A stretch of 64,000 nucleotides of DNA from Alsobacter sp964544365. GTDB taxonomy: Bacteria > Pseudomonadota > Alphaproteobacteria > Rhizobiales > Beijerinckiaceae. Under the pieces are notes generated by a model that saw nothing but the letters and a program-made list of their open reading frames with translations, did not search any database and had not been told where the DNA came from. Position numbers and translations under genes: made by a program. Each line of letters begins with the position of its first letter. Within the stretch, counting starts at the first letter, position 1. Shown here in pieces: positions 16,830 through 26,503 of this stretch. The stretch lies in NCBI GenBank assembly GCA_964544365.1, contig CAZJCW010000001.1, forward strand, positions 16,346-80,345, read 5' to 3'.

Positions 16830-17588
16830 TCACCCGCGCTTGGGAGCGGGAGTATCGTCGGGAGCGATCTGCTCGCGCATCTGCAGGCGGAAGCGGTAGC
16901 GTGCGCCGCCGAGATGCTTCTCCATGGCACGGCGCGCCGCCCTGGCGTCCCCCCGGACAATGGCCGCCTCGATGGCCCGGTGCTCGACCTGAACCCGCTC
17001 CAGGTACGTTCGGCGAAGCAGCGGTGTCTCGAACGCGATCCGACGGCGTGGAATGAGAACCGCGCCGAGCGACTGCAGCACCCGTCCGAAGTAGGGATTC
17101 TGGCTCGCGTCCGCCACCGCGAGATGAAAGCCGAAGTCCGCGTCGATCGAGTCGCCGCCTTCCTCGATCCGCGCCTCAAGGTCGGCGAGGGCCCCGGAAA
17201 TCCTGTCGAGATCGCTGTCCAAGCGTCGGGTTGCGGCGATGGCGGCGGCATCCACCTCCAGCGTGGCCCGAAGCTCGAGGATCAAGAGGATGTCCTCGAG
17301 CGACGACGCCTCTTCCGGGGTGACCTGAAACGGACGCCGATGCCCGGTCGCGGCGACAAACGCACCACGGCCCTGCCGCGTCGTCACGAGACCTTCAGCC
17401 CTGAGAGCGGCAACAGCTTCACGAACGACCGTGCGGCTGACACCGAAGACTTTCATCAGGCGGGCCTCGGTGGGCAATTGTGCTCCCACCGACAGATGAC
17501 CGCGCAGGATCTCGTCGCGAATCTCTCCCACGAGTCGCGACGCGAGGCTGGGCGAGGGGGCCAGCGGACCTTTGTTCGTCGTCAGCAT
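16830..17588 (-). CDS. FadR-subfamily GntR transcriptional regulator (FCD domain)
   Basis: A 252-residue DNA-binding regulator. The winged helix-turn-helix is at about residues 15-80 (LPTEARLMKVFGVSRTVVREAVAAL), and an FCD ligand domain follows, with the metal-binding pattern FHLAVADASQNPYF and the later His residues in EHRAIEAAI and EKHLGGA. It is the last gene of operon A, 35 bases after the dehydratase gene, and most likely represses that operon until its sugar-acid substrate appears. The candidate operator is near 24081-24095. Confidence 0.92.
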   Translation of the reverse strand: MLTTNKGPLAPSPSLASRLVGEIRDEILRGHLSVGAQLPTEARLMKVFGVSRTVVREAVAALRAEGLVTTRQGRGAFVAATGHRRPFQVTPEEASSLEDILLILELRATLEVDAAAIAATRRLDSDLDRISGALADLEARIEEGGDSIDADFGFHLAVADASQNPYFGRVLQSLGAVLIPRRRIAFETPLLRRTYLERVQVEHRAIEAAIVRGDARAARRAMEKHLGGARYRFRLQMREQIAPDDTPAPKRG

Positions 17589-17623
17589 GCGATCCTCCGC
17601 CTGCCGGAGCTATCGATCCTCCC

Positions 17624-18781
17624 TCAACCCTTCACCAGGTTGTTCTCGATGTAGGCAAAGTCGATGTCCTGTCCGAGACCGGGCTCGTTGCGAAGATGGA
17701 CGTAGCCGTCGCGGTCCATCTCGTCGTCGATCCGCTTCAAGTAGGCCGGCGGGACATCGTAATCGATGAAGGGGTGCAGTAGGCCGCGCTCGTAGTAGGT
17801 CGTGTTCTGGATGGCCGCACAGACCGCCAGGTTTCCCGCACCGGTCCCATGGACCTCGCAACTCATTCCGAAGCTTTCGGCGAGGCGAGCGACCTTCATC
17901 GAAGGCCCGATGCCCCCGACGTCCCACACGCCTGTCCTCACCATGTCGCAGGCGTTCTTGGCGACCCATTCCGCGCGGATCCAGTGTTTTCCCAGCAAGG
18001 TCTCCGGCCCGAGAATGTTGAGCTTCTGCAGGTTGCCGGAGAGCCACTGGTAGGAGGAAATGGACGCCTCCTCCATGGGCTCCTCCATCCAGAGAAAGCC
18101 GAGTTCCTCCAGCTTCTGCCCGAGCCAGAGCGTGTCGGCCCGGCTGTACCAGTGGTTCGGGTCGAGCATGAGGGGAATATCCGGACCGACCGCCTCGCGG
18201 ACGGCCGCGCAGGCGAGATAGTCGGCCTTGACGCTCGGTGCGCCGGGAATGGGCGGCATCCACGTGTGCAGCTTGACGGCCTTGTACCCACGCTCCCTGA
18301 CCAGCCATTCCGCATATCGCCCGTAGTCCTCCGGCGTGGCCAGTCCATTCTCGAGGTCGTCGCCACACATGGTCGAGCCGTAGGCAAGGATCTTGTCGCG
18401 ATACCCGCCGAGGATCTTCCACACCGGCTGGCCCGTGATCTTCCCCACCAGATCCCACAGGGCGAGATCGACCGACGTCAACGTCCGGTCGTCCAGGCGA
18501 AATCCGCTGCCTCTCTGCCACTTGTAGAGCGCGTACCAGATCTTCTCGGTGCGCATCGGGTCTGCTCCGAGCAGGACAGGCCTGACGTAAGCGTCGAGCA
18601 GATCCTCTCGGGCATCGGAGGGGCTGACGATTGTATGGCCCTGTTGTCCCTCGTCGGTGGTGATGGTGAACAGGGACATCTTGGCCTGTCGCGGCGGACC
18701 CGGATGAGAGTGGCCGTCGGAGTCCTTCACCTGGTTGGTTTGGTAGGTGAAGGTCTTGGAACTCACGTCGATGATCTTCAC
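17624..18781 (-). CDS. enolase-superfamily (mandelate racemase/muconate lactonizing) dehydratase
   Basis: Probable acid-sugar dehydratase, about 385 residues, using Mg2+ and a general base to remove water from an aldonate-type substrate. The capping domain is N-terminal. In the barrel, K170 and H172 stand in KLHTW, with metal ligands D207 (LMLDPNHWY), E233 (WMEEPM) and E260 (GPETLLG), and the catalytic histidine is H311 (EVHGTG). GTG 18781 is chosen because GAGAAGG precedes it; the frame runs on to 18826. It sits between a Dpp-like importer and a FadR regulator, so the imported compound is likely its substrate. The exact sugar acid is unknown. Confidence 0.9.
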   Translation of the reverse strand: MKIIDVSSKTFTYQTNQVKDSDGHSHPGPPRQAKMSLFTITTDEGQQGHTIVSPSDAREDLLDAYVRPVLLGADPMRTEKIWYALYKWQRGSGFRLDDRTLTSVDLALWDLVGKITGQPVWKILGGYRDKILAYGSTMCGDDLENGLATPEDYGRYAEWLVRERGYKAVKLHTWMPPIPGAPSVKADYLACAAVREAVGPDIPLMLDPNHWYSRADTLWLGQKLEELGFLWMEEPMEEASISSYQWLSGNLQKLNILGPETLLGKHWIRAEWVAKNACDMVRTGVWDVGGIGPSMKVARLAESFGMSCEVHGTGAGNLAVCAAIQNTTYYERGLLHPFIDYDVPPAYLKRIDDEMDRDGYVHLRNEPGLGQDIDFAYIENNLVKG

Positions 18782-18871
18782 GGAAGGAACCTTCTCAGGA
18801 TGAGCGGGTGGTCGTGCCAACCGCAAAAGGATAGTTTGATCGCGACTGGCCGAGTACGCAGAACGGCCTCG

Positions 18872-19618
<747 letters not shown>

Positions 19619-19631
19619 CGCCCGACCCCCG

Positions 19632-20462
19632 TCACCATTGGGGATCTCGCTGCAGGGTCGGCAGGCGCGAGCGCCTGGCGTGAATGCGCGGCAGGGCCTC
19701 CAGCAAGCCCCGCGTGTAGGGATGCGTGGCCTCGCCGAGTTTGCCGGCTGCCAGCGTCTCCACGATGCGACCGCGATACATGATCAGGACACGGTCGCAG
19801 AACCGGCGCACGAGGTTGAGATCGTGGCTGATGAAGATCAGCCCGAGTCCGCGGGAAGCCACGAGGTCGTCGAGCAATGCGAGGATTTCCATGCGGACGG
19901 TTACGTCCAGGGCTGAGGTCGGCTCGTCGGCGATCAGCGCCTTCGGCTCCGCGACCAGCATCATGGCGATCATGATGCGCTGCCCCATTCCCCCGGACAT
20001 TTCGTGCGGATACATCTTCGCGACGCGGTCCGGCTCCCTGATCCGCACCGTGTGAAGGATGTCGAGCGTTCGTTGGCGGGCATCTGCCGCGCTTCCCCTG
20101 ACATGCAGCCGGTAGGCTTCGGCGATCTGCTCTCCCACGGTGATCACCGGGTTCAGCGAATACTTCGGATCCTGCATGATGAAGCCGACGCCGCGACCGC
20201 GCAGATCCCCCATCCGGCGTTCGCTTGCCGTCAGGAGATCCACATCCTGGAAGGCGAGCCGATCCGCGGAGACACGAGCACCGGGCGGTGTCAGACGCAT
20301 GATGGCCCGTCCGGTCAGGCTCTTGCCGGATCCGGATTCTCCGACGATACCCAGCTTCTCGCGCCCGAGGTCGAAGGAAAGACCCCGGACAACCTCGATC
20401 GGGTTCGTCGATCCGCCGAAGGAGATCCGCAAGTTCCGCACGCTGATCAGAGGCTGGTCCAT
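19632..20462 (-). CDS. Dpp/Opp-type ABC importer ATPase (D subunit)
   Basis: About 276 residues. Walker A GESGSGKSL has Leu in place of the usual Thr, as is common in DppD. The Q-loop FIMQDPKYSLNPV, the signature MSGGMGQR (Met-Gly instead of Gln-Arg after GG), Walker B LIADEPTSALD and H-loop ISHD follow. ATG 20462 has GCAGGG six bases before it; ATG 20468, overlapping the permease stop, is the alternative. The frame extends upstream to 21197 in shadow of the permease gene and is not real there. Confidence 0.9.
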   Translation of the reverse strand: MDQPLISVRNLRISFGGSTNPIEVVRGLSFDLGREKLGIVGESGSGKSLTGRAIMRLTPPGARVSADRLAFQDVDLLTASERRMGDLRGRGVGFIMQDPKYSLNPVITVGEQIAEAYRLHVRGSAADARQRTLDILHTVRIREPDRVAKMYPHEMSGGMGQRIMIAMMLVAEPKALIADEPTSALDVTVRMEILALLDDLVASRGLGLIFISHDLNLVRRFCDRVLIMYRGRIVETLAAGKLGEATHPYTRGLLEALPRIHARRSRLPTLQRDPQW

Positions 20463-20464
20463 TC

Positions 20465-21370
20465 TCATCCCTGCCGCGGATCGAGAACGTCGCGCAGCGC
20501 ATCGCCCACGAGGTTGAAGGCAAGGCTGACGATCAGGATGGCGAGGCCGGGAAACGTCACGACCCACCAGCTGTCCAGCATGAAGCGCCGCCCGGTCGAG
20601 ACCATGGCGCCCCACTCGGGCGTCGGTGGCTGCGCGCCGAGTCCCAGAAAGCCCAGCCCGGCCGCTGTCAGGATGATGCTCGCCATGTTCAGGGTCACGC
20701 GGACGACGACCGATGGAAGGCACAGCGGCGCGATGTGGCGCAGCACGATCCGGCCGGGTGAGGCGCCGAGAAGCCGGACTGCGGAGATGTAGTCGCTGTT
20801 GCGGAGCGTCAGCGTCTCGGCTCGCGCGAGGCGGGCGATGGGAGGCCACGAGGTCAATGCGATGGCGAGGATCGCGTTTTCCAGGCTCGGGCCAAGGGCC
20901 GCCACGAATGCCAGGGCCAGGATGAGGCTCGGAAACGCGAGGAATAGATCGGTGATCCGCATCAGGATGCTGTCGATCCAGCCGCCCGCATAGCCTGCGA
21001 TGCAGCCGACCGCGAGGCCGATGGGTGCCACCACGATGCTGACGATGGTGATGATCGCGAGCGTGATCCGGCTTCCCCAGACGATCCGGCTCCAGATGTC
21101 GCGGCCGAGTTCGTCGGTTCCGAACCAATGGGCGGCCGATGGGGTCATCAATCGCGAAGCGAGGTTCTGTTCGTTGGGCGACTGCGTCGCAAGCCACGGC
21201 GCGAAAGCTGCCACCATGAGGAGAAGCAGGACGACAGCCAGTCCAGCAAGGCCAAGCGGGTTCGCGGCGAAGCGCAGCCAGCCCCGCCAGAGCCCTTGCG
21301 CCACCGCCTGGGTGCGTGTCGAGGCGATCTCAGCACCGAGCCAGCCGGAGGTGCGCGTCGTCGGACTCAT
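20465..21370 (-). CDS. Dpp/Opp-type ABC importer permease (C subunit)
   Basis: About 301 residues. The cytoplasmic N-terminus is followed by a transmembrane helix (PLGLAGLAVVLLLLMVAAFA), the DppC landmark HWFGTDELGRDIWSRIVWG and five further helices. The EAA-type loop (SAVRLLGASPGRIVLRHIAP) contacts the ATPases, and GLGFLGLGAQPPTPEWGAM is the conserved family stretch. ATG 21370 has GAGGA upstream and overlaps the preceding permease stop. Confidence 0.94.
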   Translation of the reverse strand: MSPTTRTSGWLGAEIASTRTQAVAQGLWRGWLRFAANPLGLAGLAVVLLLLMVAAFAPWLATQSPNEQNLASRLMTPSAAHWFGTDELGRDIWSRIVWGSRITLAIITIVSIVVAPIGLAVGCIAGYAGGWIDSILMRITDLFLAFPSLILALAFVAALGPSLENAILAIALTSWPPIARLARAETLTLRNSDYISAVRLLGASPGRIVLRHIAPLCLPSVVVRVTLNMASIILTAAGLGFLGLGAQPPTPEWGAMVSTGRRFMLDSWWVVTFPGLAILIVSLAFNLVGDALRDVLDPRQG

Positions 21371-22413
21371 CGCGTCCTCGGGTCGAGCAGGCGGTAAAGC
21401 ATGTCGGAGACGACATTGATGCCGATGAACAGCACCCCCACGATCAGCGTGCACGCGACGACAACGTTCATGTCGCCGATGATCAGCGCACTTGTGAGGT
21501 ACTGTCCGAAACCCGGCCAGCCGAAAACCGTCTCGGTGAGGACTGCACCTTCCAGCAGCCCACCATACGACAGTGCCACGATGGTGAGCACCTGGACGCG
21601 GATGTTGGCGAAGGCATGCTTCCAGACGACACGGCGTTGCGGCGCCCCTTTCGCACGCGCCGCGATCACATATTCCTGGCCGAGCTGTTCCAGCATGAAG
21701 CTGCGGGTCATCCGGCTGATATAGGCGACGGACGAATAGGCCAGCACCGACGCCGGCAGGATGATGTGGCGGAAGGCGCTCCAGAACACGTCCATGTCGC
21801 CGGCCAGCAGGGCATCGACCAGAAGCAGCCCGGTCACGTTCGGCACCATGTCGACGTAGAAGAGCTCGACTCGACCGGACCCGCCGACCCAGTCGAGCTT
21901 GGCGTAGAAGATGATGAGGCCGACCATGCCGAGCCAGAAGATCGGCGTTGAGTGCCCCATCAGTGACAGGATCCGGACGATGTGGTCTGCCGGCCTTCCG
22001 CGGTAGACGGCCGCATAGACGCCGAGCGGTATTCCCAGCCCCGCTCCGAGGACGATCGTCACGGTGGCCAACTCGACCGTTGCGGGTAGTACGCGTGCGA
22101 TGTCCTCGCTGACCGGCCGGCCCGTCAGGAGGGTCTTCCCGAAATTTCCCGACGCGAGCTGCTTCAGGAAGATCCAGAACTGCTCCAGGATCGGCCGGTC
22201 GAGGCCGAGCTCGGTCTTGACCTTCATGTAGGTCGCGTTGTCGGCGTCCGCGCCGACGACGGCGAGAACCGGATCGATCGGCAGCAGCCGGCCGATCACG
22301 AATGTCAGCAGCACCAGCATGAACAACGTCACGACGGCGCTGCCGACGGTGATCGACGCGCTGCGCAAGCGGCGATAGCTTGCCGTGCTACGCCTGTCGT
22401 CGATCATCGTCAT
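21367..22413 (-). CDS. Dpp/Opp-type ABC importer permease (B subunit)
   Basis: A 348-residue permease. The first helix lies at about residues 23-45, followed by the family's LPIDPVLA and LGLDRPILEQF region, the GHSTPIFWLGM helix, the EAA loop (AARAKGAPQRRVVWKHAFAN) and the end motif NVVSDMLYRLLDPRTR. It lies 27 bases after the binding-protein gene and overlaps the next permease by 4 bases. The periplasmic insertion around GGSGRVELFYVDMVP is longer than in classical DppB. Confidence 0.94.
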   Translation of the reverse strand: MTMIDDRRSTASYRRLRSASITVGSAVVTLFMLVLLTFVIGRLLPIDPVLAVVGADADNATYMKVKTELGLDRPILEQFWIFLKQLASGNFGKTLLTGRPVSEDIARVLPATVELATVTIVLGAGLGIPLGVYAAVYRGRPADHIVRILSLMGHSTPIFWLGMVGLIIFYAKLDWVGGSGRVELFYVDMVPNVTGLLLVDALLAGDMDVFWSAFRHIILPASVLAYSSVAYISRMTRSFMLEQLGQEYVIAARAKGAPQRRVVWKHAFANIRVQVLTIVALSYGGLLEGAVLTETVFGWPGFGQYLTSALIIGDMNVVVACTLIVGVLFIGINVVSDMLYRLLDPRTR

Positions 22414-22440
22414 CGCGCCGTCCGCGATGCTGACGTTCGC

Positions 22441-24045
22441 TCAGTCCGTCTTTTCGACGATGTCCCAGCGCACCATCCATGTCGCGTCGCCGACATAATT
22501 CTGCACCCGCTTCAGCTTGGCGAACGGGTCCACACGCTGCGACACGGGGATGACCGAAGGCACCGCCGCCTCGCTCAGCTTCACGACTTCGGCGTAGAGC
22601 TGCGCACGACGGCCCTCGTCGGAAATCGATGCCGCCTCGTCCATCAGGCGGTTGACCTCGGGCACATACCAGGAACTGCGCCAACCGAGCAGGTTCGAAA
22701 GCTTGGCCGCATCCGTGTTGTCGGGATTGTACACGTGCGTCCGGAGCCACCCGTCCGGATCCGCCTGGACGGCGGAAGACGAGCGGCCGAGCCCCGACTC
22801 GAACTGACGGTTGCGCATGGGACCGTATGTCTGATCGCCATTCCCCGCGCGGATGTCCAGAGTGATGCCGGCCTTGGCCAGGTTCGCCTGGATAGCCGTC
22901 GAAATCTCGGCGTAGGGCGGCGAGGACAGGGTCAGGAAGGTCTTCTTGAAGCCGTTCGGATAGCCCGCGGCGGCAAGTCCAGCCTTGCACTTCTCGAGGT
23001 CATACTCGTTCCCGATGCCCTCGACGTAACCCGGAATACCCTTCGCAATATAGCTCTTGGCGGGCAGGCCGTAGTTTTGCATCAGGTTCTTGTTGATGCC
23101 GTCATAGTCGATGCAATAGCGAATGGCCTTTCTCACCTCCGGCTTTGCGAAGTCGGGGTCCTTCAGGCTCATGATCATGAAGTAATAGCCGGCGCCCGGG
23201 ACGCGATCGATCGCGATGGCCGGATTGGCCGCCAGACCGTCGATGTCCGCCGATGACAACTGGATGCCGACGTCGAGATCCCCCTTCTCCAGCTGCAACC
23301 GCTGTGTCTGGGACTCAGGCAGATGGCGGACGACGACACGCCGGGTCTTTGCCGCTCCTGCGTAGTATCCGTCGAACCGGTCGAGCAGAACGATGTCGTT
23401 GGGGTTCCAACGCACCAGAGAGTAGGGTCCCGAACCGGCCGAGTTCGAGGCCAGCCAGCCTCGCCCCATGTCGCCGTCCTTCTCGTTCTTGAGAACGGCC
23501 TCGCGGTCGAGCACCGCGCCCACGGCCCGCGCGATCGTGTAGAGCTTCAGCTTCGGCGCAATGGCCATCACCGGTTCCATCACGAAGACGTCGGAACCCT
23601 CGGCCCGGAACTTCTCGTCGATGTTCTTGGCGGTGTAGCCCCACTCGGTGAAATAAGCGGAGCCCAGCAGGCCGAGCTTGACGGCACGGCGCATCGACCA
23701 GACGACATCGTCGATCGTCACGGTGCGGCCGGAGTGGAACTTCACGTCCTTGCGGAGCTTGAACTTGATCGTGCCGTCAGGAAGCTCCTGCCATGACTCG
23801 GCAAGCCGCGGCATCAGCTTCCCGGGGTCCTTCGGGTCGGTCCGGACGAGGGTGTCGTAAACGTTCGCCAGGATGTGATGGGATTCGTACGAGTTCATGT
23901 TGTGAGGGTCGAGGCTCGTCAGGTTGGCCATGTTCATGCCAACGATGAGCTGATCCTTCGGTGTCTTCGCGGCCGCTGGCAGCGCCCAGGCCAGGGTCGC
24001 GGCAGCTGCCGAGATGACAATCAATCTTCCAGCGCGAGTGCTCAT
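22441..24045 (-). CDS. periplasmic substrate-binding protein of Dpp/Opp-type importer (SBP family 5)
   Basis: A 534-residue binding protein with a signal peptide ending near PAAAK. Family landmarks are SLDPHNMNSYESHHILANVYDTLV, LAESWQELPDGTIKFKLRKDVKFHSG, GSGPYSLVRW and PEVRKAIRYCIDYDGI. ATG 24045 has a strong GGAGGAG upstream; the frame continues to 24615 without support. It is the first gene of operon A. Although the family is named for peptides, the gene is linked to an acid-sugar dehydratase and a FadR regulator, which suggests a sugar-acid or uronate-type ligand. Confidence 0.93.
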   Translation of the reverse strand: MSTRAGRLIVISAAAATLAWALPAAAKTPKDQLIVGMNMANLTSLDPHNMNSYESHHILANVYDTLVRTDPKDPGKLMPRLAESWQELPDGTIKFKLRKDVKFHSGRTVTIDDVVWSMRRAVKLGLLGSAYFTEWGYTAKNIDEKFRAEGSDVFVMEPVMAIAPKLKLYTIARAVGAVLDREAVLKNEKDGDMGRGWLASNSAGSGPYSLVRWNPNDIVLLDRFDGYYAGAAKTRRVVVRHLPESQTQRLQLEKGDLDVGIQLSSADIDGLAANPAIAIDRVPGAGYYFMIMSLKDPDFAKPEVRKAIRYCIDYDGINKNLMQNYGLPAKSYIAKGIPGYVEGIGNEYDLEKCKAGLAAAGYPNGFKKTFLTLSSPPYAEISTAIQANLAKAGITLDIRAGNGDQTYGPMRNRQFESGLGRSSSAVQADPDGWLRTHVYNPDNTDAAKLSNLLGWRSSWYVPEVNRLMDEAASISDEGRRAQLYAEVVKLSEAAVPSVIPVSQRVDPFAKLKRVQNYVGDATWMVRWDIVEKTD

Positions 24046-24340
24046 CCCAGGCTCTCCTCCAGCAGGTGTTCTTGTCGGTTGGTTGTACGATAACCGGACG
24101 ATATGGAGGCGGCAACAGGTCGACCGGGGCGGGGAGCGAGCCCGGCCACGACAGTGGCGCACTTGCCGGAAGGGCCATCTCTGCTCTCGGGGGCCCCAGC
24201 CGAAACCGCCCGGCTCTTCACATGAGCGTGTTGGAAGGTCTACTGCGCCTTGTTCGCGTGGCCAGCGCCCGGGCCCTCGTCTACCCTTCGGGAAAGGGCC
24301 TCCCCGCCGAGGGGCTTGATGGCCCGGCAGGGGGAACGCC
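24046..24340. promoter_or_regulatory. divergent promoter region of operon A and exported-protein gene
   Basis: About 295 bases without a gene. An imperfect palindrome GGTTGTACGATAACC at 24081-24095, nested in CGGTT/AACCG, lies 36 bases upstream of the binding-protein ATG. It has the GT-N-AC character of FadR-family operators and is a candidate site for the regulator at 16830-17588. The rest shows only a short hairpin near 24291-24305. Confidence 0.4.
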
Positions 24341-24934
24341 ATGACACGACACCTAATCCTGGCTGCGGCTCTGCTGCTGGTCGTCCCGGCCAGCGGAGCC
24401 CTGGCGCAGCAGAACACCAACATCCGCGGCACGATCACGGCCTTCGACGGCAAGATGCTGTCGGTCGATGGACGAGGCGTGGGTCCCGTGACGGTGGAGG
24501 TACCCGAGGCTGTCAACGTGGCGATCACCAAGCCCTTCACGCTGGCTGACGTGAAGCCCGGCATGGTGCTGGGCGTGACCACGATCAACCGCGCGGACGG
24601 GAAGGTCGTCGCCATCGACGTCCGCCCGATACCGGCGACGGCGAACCAGGGCCTCTCGCCTCACGATCTTGCCCCCCAGTCGACGATGACCAACGCCGCC
24701 GTGGAAGCGACCGCCGCGAGTACGGAAGGCAATGAGCTGACGCTGAATTACAAGAGCGGCACGGTCACGGTGCTCGTTCTTCCCGGAACGGCGATGTCGC
24801 AGGCGGCGCCCGGGAGCCGGGCCGACCTCAAGGTCGGCGAAACGGTGTTCGTGGCGGCCCGCAAGGCCGAGGGCGGCGGGCTGACGGCGGCACGGGTTCA
24901 GGTCAGCAAGGACGGGGTGAAGCCGACGCAGTGA
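24341..24934 (+). CDS. small exported protein with two OB-like repeats (DUF5666-like)
   Basis: A 197-residue secreted protein: the signal peptide MTRHLILAAALLLVVPASG is cleaved near ALA-QQ. Two beta-rich repeats follow, each with the pattern of a short strand, D/E-G-x-x-L-(S/T)-(V/L), a charged strand, and L-K-x-G-x-x-V-F. Compare ITAFDGKMLSVDGRG...VKPGMVLGV with AASTEGNELTLNYKSG...LKVGETVFV. This resembles DUF5666-type domains. No catalytic residues are apparent, and its role is unknown. It stands alone between two catabolic operons. Confidence 0.75.
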   Translation: MTRHLILAAALLLVVPASGALAQQNTNIRGTITAFDGKMLSVDGRGVGPVTVEVPEAVNVAITKPFTLADVKPGMVLGVTTINRADGKVVAIDVRPIPATANQGLSPHDLAPQSTMTNAAVEATAASTEGNELTLNYKSGTVTVLVLPGTAMSQAAPGSRADLKVGETVFVAARKAEGGGLTAARVQVSKDGVKPTQ

Positions 24935-25284
24935 CGGCGTCGAAACGCGCTGCCCGTCGCGGCGCGGTCACCTTGACGCATCTTGGACGCTGCTCGCGTG
25001 GGCGGCTAAGTCGTCGATTACTGACACGCAACATGGAAGGACCTCTCCCGGGCAGCGGTTGAAAAGCCCCGCACGGACGTCGATCGCCAATTGACGCTAT
25101 AACGTTAAAGTGCAGTGATTGACGCCTGATCTGGGGATGACGTCGTGACGGTAGGGTCGCAGACAGTCCGCGAGGCCGATGACGCCGGAGAACGGTCAGC
25201 CCGGTTGTGCGGCCTCGGCACCGGCATCGTCACTCTTCCACTTCGGCCTGCGGGGGCCCCAGGGTTCGATTTGCGGGTCCTGCC
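24935..25284. promoter_or_regulatory. 350-base non-coding region with candidate promoter and LacI-type operator for operon B
   Basis: TAACGTTA, an 8-bp palindrome with the central CG typical of LacI-family operators, lies at 25100-25107. It is just downstream of TTGACG (25091-25096), a fair -35 hexamer. If that is the promoter, the operator sits in the spacer before a weak -10 near 25114, so bound repressor would block it. A LacI regulator is encoded within the operon (29833). The leader to the ATG at 25285 is about 170 bases and shows no other gene. Confidence 0.4.
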
Positions 25285-26490
25285 ATGCGGGTGACAGCGA
25301 TCGAGACCATCCGCACGGACGCGCACGACAATCTGATCTGGGTCCGGATCGAGACGGACGAAGGTCACGTGGGCCTCGGCGAGACGTTCTTCGCTCCAGG
25401 CACCGTGGAGGCCCATATCCATGAGACCGTGGCGCCCCGTCTCCTCGGCGGCGACGCCACGCGCATCGAGCATTGGCATCGCCTCCTGATGCGCCATCCG
25501 GTCGGCTACGGATCGTCCGGTGCAGAAGTCCGTGCCGCTTCGGCCATCGACATCGCGCTGTGGGACCTGATGGGCCGCGCCACGGGCCTTCCTCTGTGGC
25601 GGCTGCTTGGCGGCCTCGTTCGCGACGATGTCCGCGTCTACAACACGTGCGGCGGCCCGCTCTACGCGACAAGGTCCTCGGGCGAGGTCGAGCGCCGCTT
25701 CGGCATCGACCACGAAGCCGTCGAGCAACTCGACGATCTCAAGGCCTTCATGACCGCCCCCGTCCGGTTGGCCCGCGAACTGCTCGACGAGGGCATCACC
25801 GGCATGAAGATCTGGCCGTTCGATTTCGCCGCGTTCGCGAATGGCGGTACTGGCATTACGGCTGCACAGGTGGAGGAGGGGGTACGCCCGTTCCGCCTGA
25901 TCCGCGAGGCATGTGGCGACGCCATGGATCTCATGGTCGAGTTGCACGGCTTGTGGGATATCGAGAGCGCGAAGCGGATCATCGCCGCCGTCGAGCCATA
26001 CCGTCCCATGTGGATCGAGGATCCGATCCACATGCACGACGCGGAAGGACTCGCGGAGTTGTCGCGCTTCACCCGGATCCCGATCTACGGCTCCGAAACC
26101 ACCGCGACAAAGGAATCCTTCCGACGCCTTCTCGAGCAGCGGGCGATCTCGATCGTCTCCTTCGATGTGGGCTGGTCGGGCGGCATCACCGAGGCACGCA
26201 AGATCGCCGCGCTGGCCGACGCGTGGCAGGTACCGGTCGCGCCGCACGACTGCACGGGTCCTGTCGGCTACGTGGCTGGGGCTTGCATCGCGTTGACGAG
26301 CCCAAACACGCTCATTCAGGAGACCGTCCGCGCCTACACCCGCGGTTGGTATGCCGCGATCGCGACGTCTCTTCCGACCATCGAGAAGGGAAGGCTCAAG
26401 CCGCTGCCGGGGCCTGGCCTCGGCTTCGAGCTTTCACCACATTTCCTGGCCGACGCCGGCACGCGTCGCCGCCGCTCAACCCTCGCCTGA
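25285..26490 (+). CDS. enolase-superfamily sugar-acid dehydratase/racemase, paralogue of 55820-57019
   Basis: About 401 residues. Barrel residues: K175 in MKIWPFD, metal ligands E219 (MVELHGLW), E245 (WIEDPI) and E271 (GSETTA), and catalytic H321 (APHDCTGPVG). This motif set is shared nearly word for word with the gene at 55820-57019, so the two are paralogues that should use similar acids. Mg2+-dependent proton abstraction next to a carboxylate is the family chemistry; dehydration is likely here given the IlvD/Edd and aldolase neighbours. ATG 25285 is chosen as the natural family start within a longer frame. First gene of operon B. Confidence 0.9.
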   Translation: MRVTAIETIRTDAHDNLIWVRIETDEGHVGLGETFFAPGTVEAHIHETVAPRLLGGDATRIEHWHRLLMRHPVGYGSSGAEVRAASAIDIALWDLMGRATGLPLWRLLGGLVRDDVRVYNTCGGPLYATRSSGEVERRFGIDHEAVEQLDDLKAFMTAPVRLARELLDEGITGMKIWPFDFAAFANGGTGITAAQVEEGVRPFRLIREACGDAMDLMVELHGLWDIESAKRIIAAVEPYRPMWIEDPIHMHDAEGLAELSRFTRIPIYGSETTATKESFRRLLEQRAISIVSFDVGWSGGITEARKIAALADAWQVPVAPHDCTGPVGYVAGACIALTSPNTLIQETVRAYTRGWYAAIATSLPTIEKGRLKPLPGPGLGFELSPHFLADAGTRRRRSTLA

Positions 26491-26503
26491 CCTGGAGATC
26501 GAC

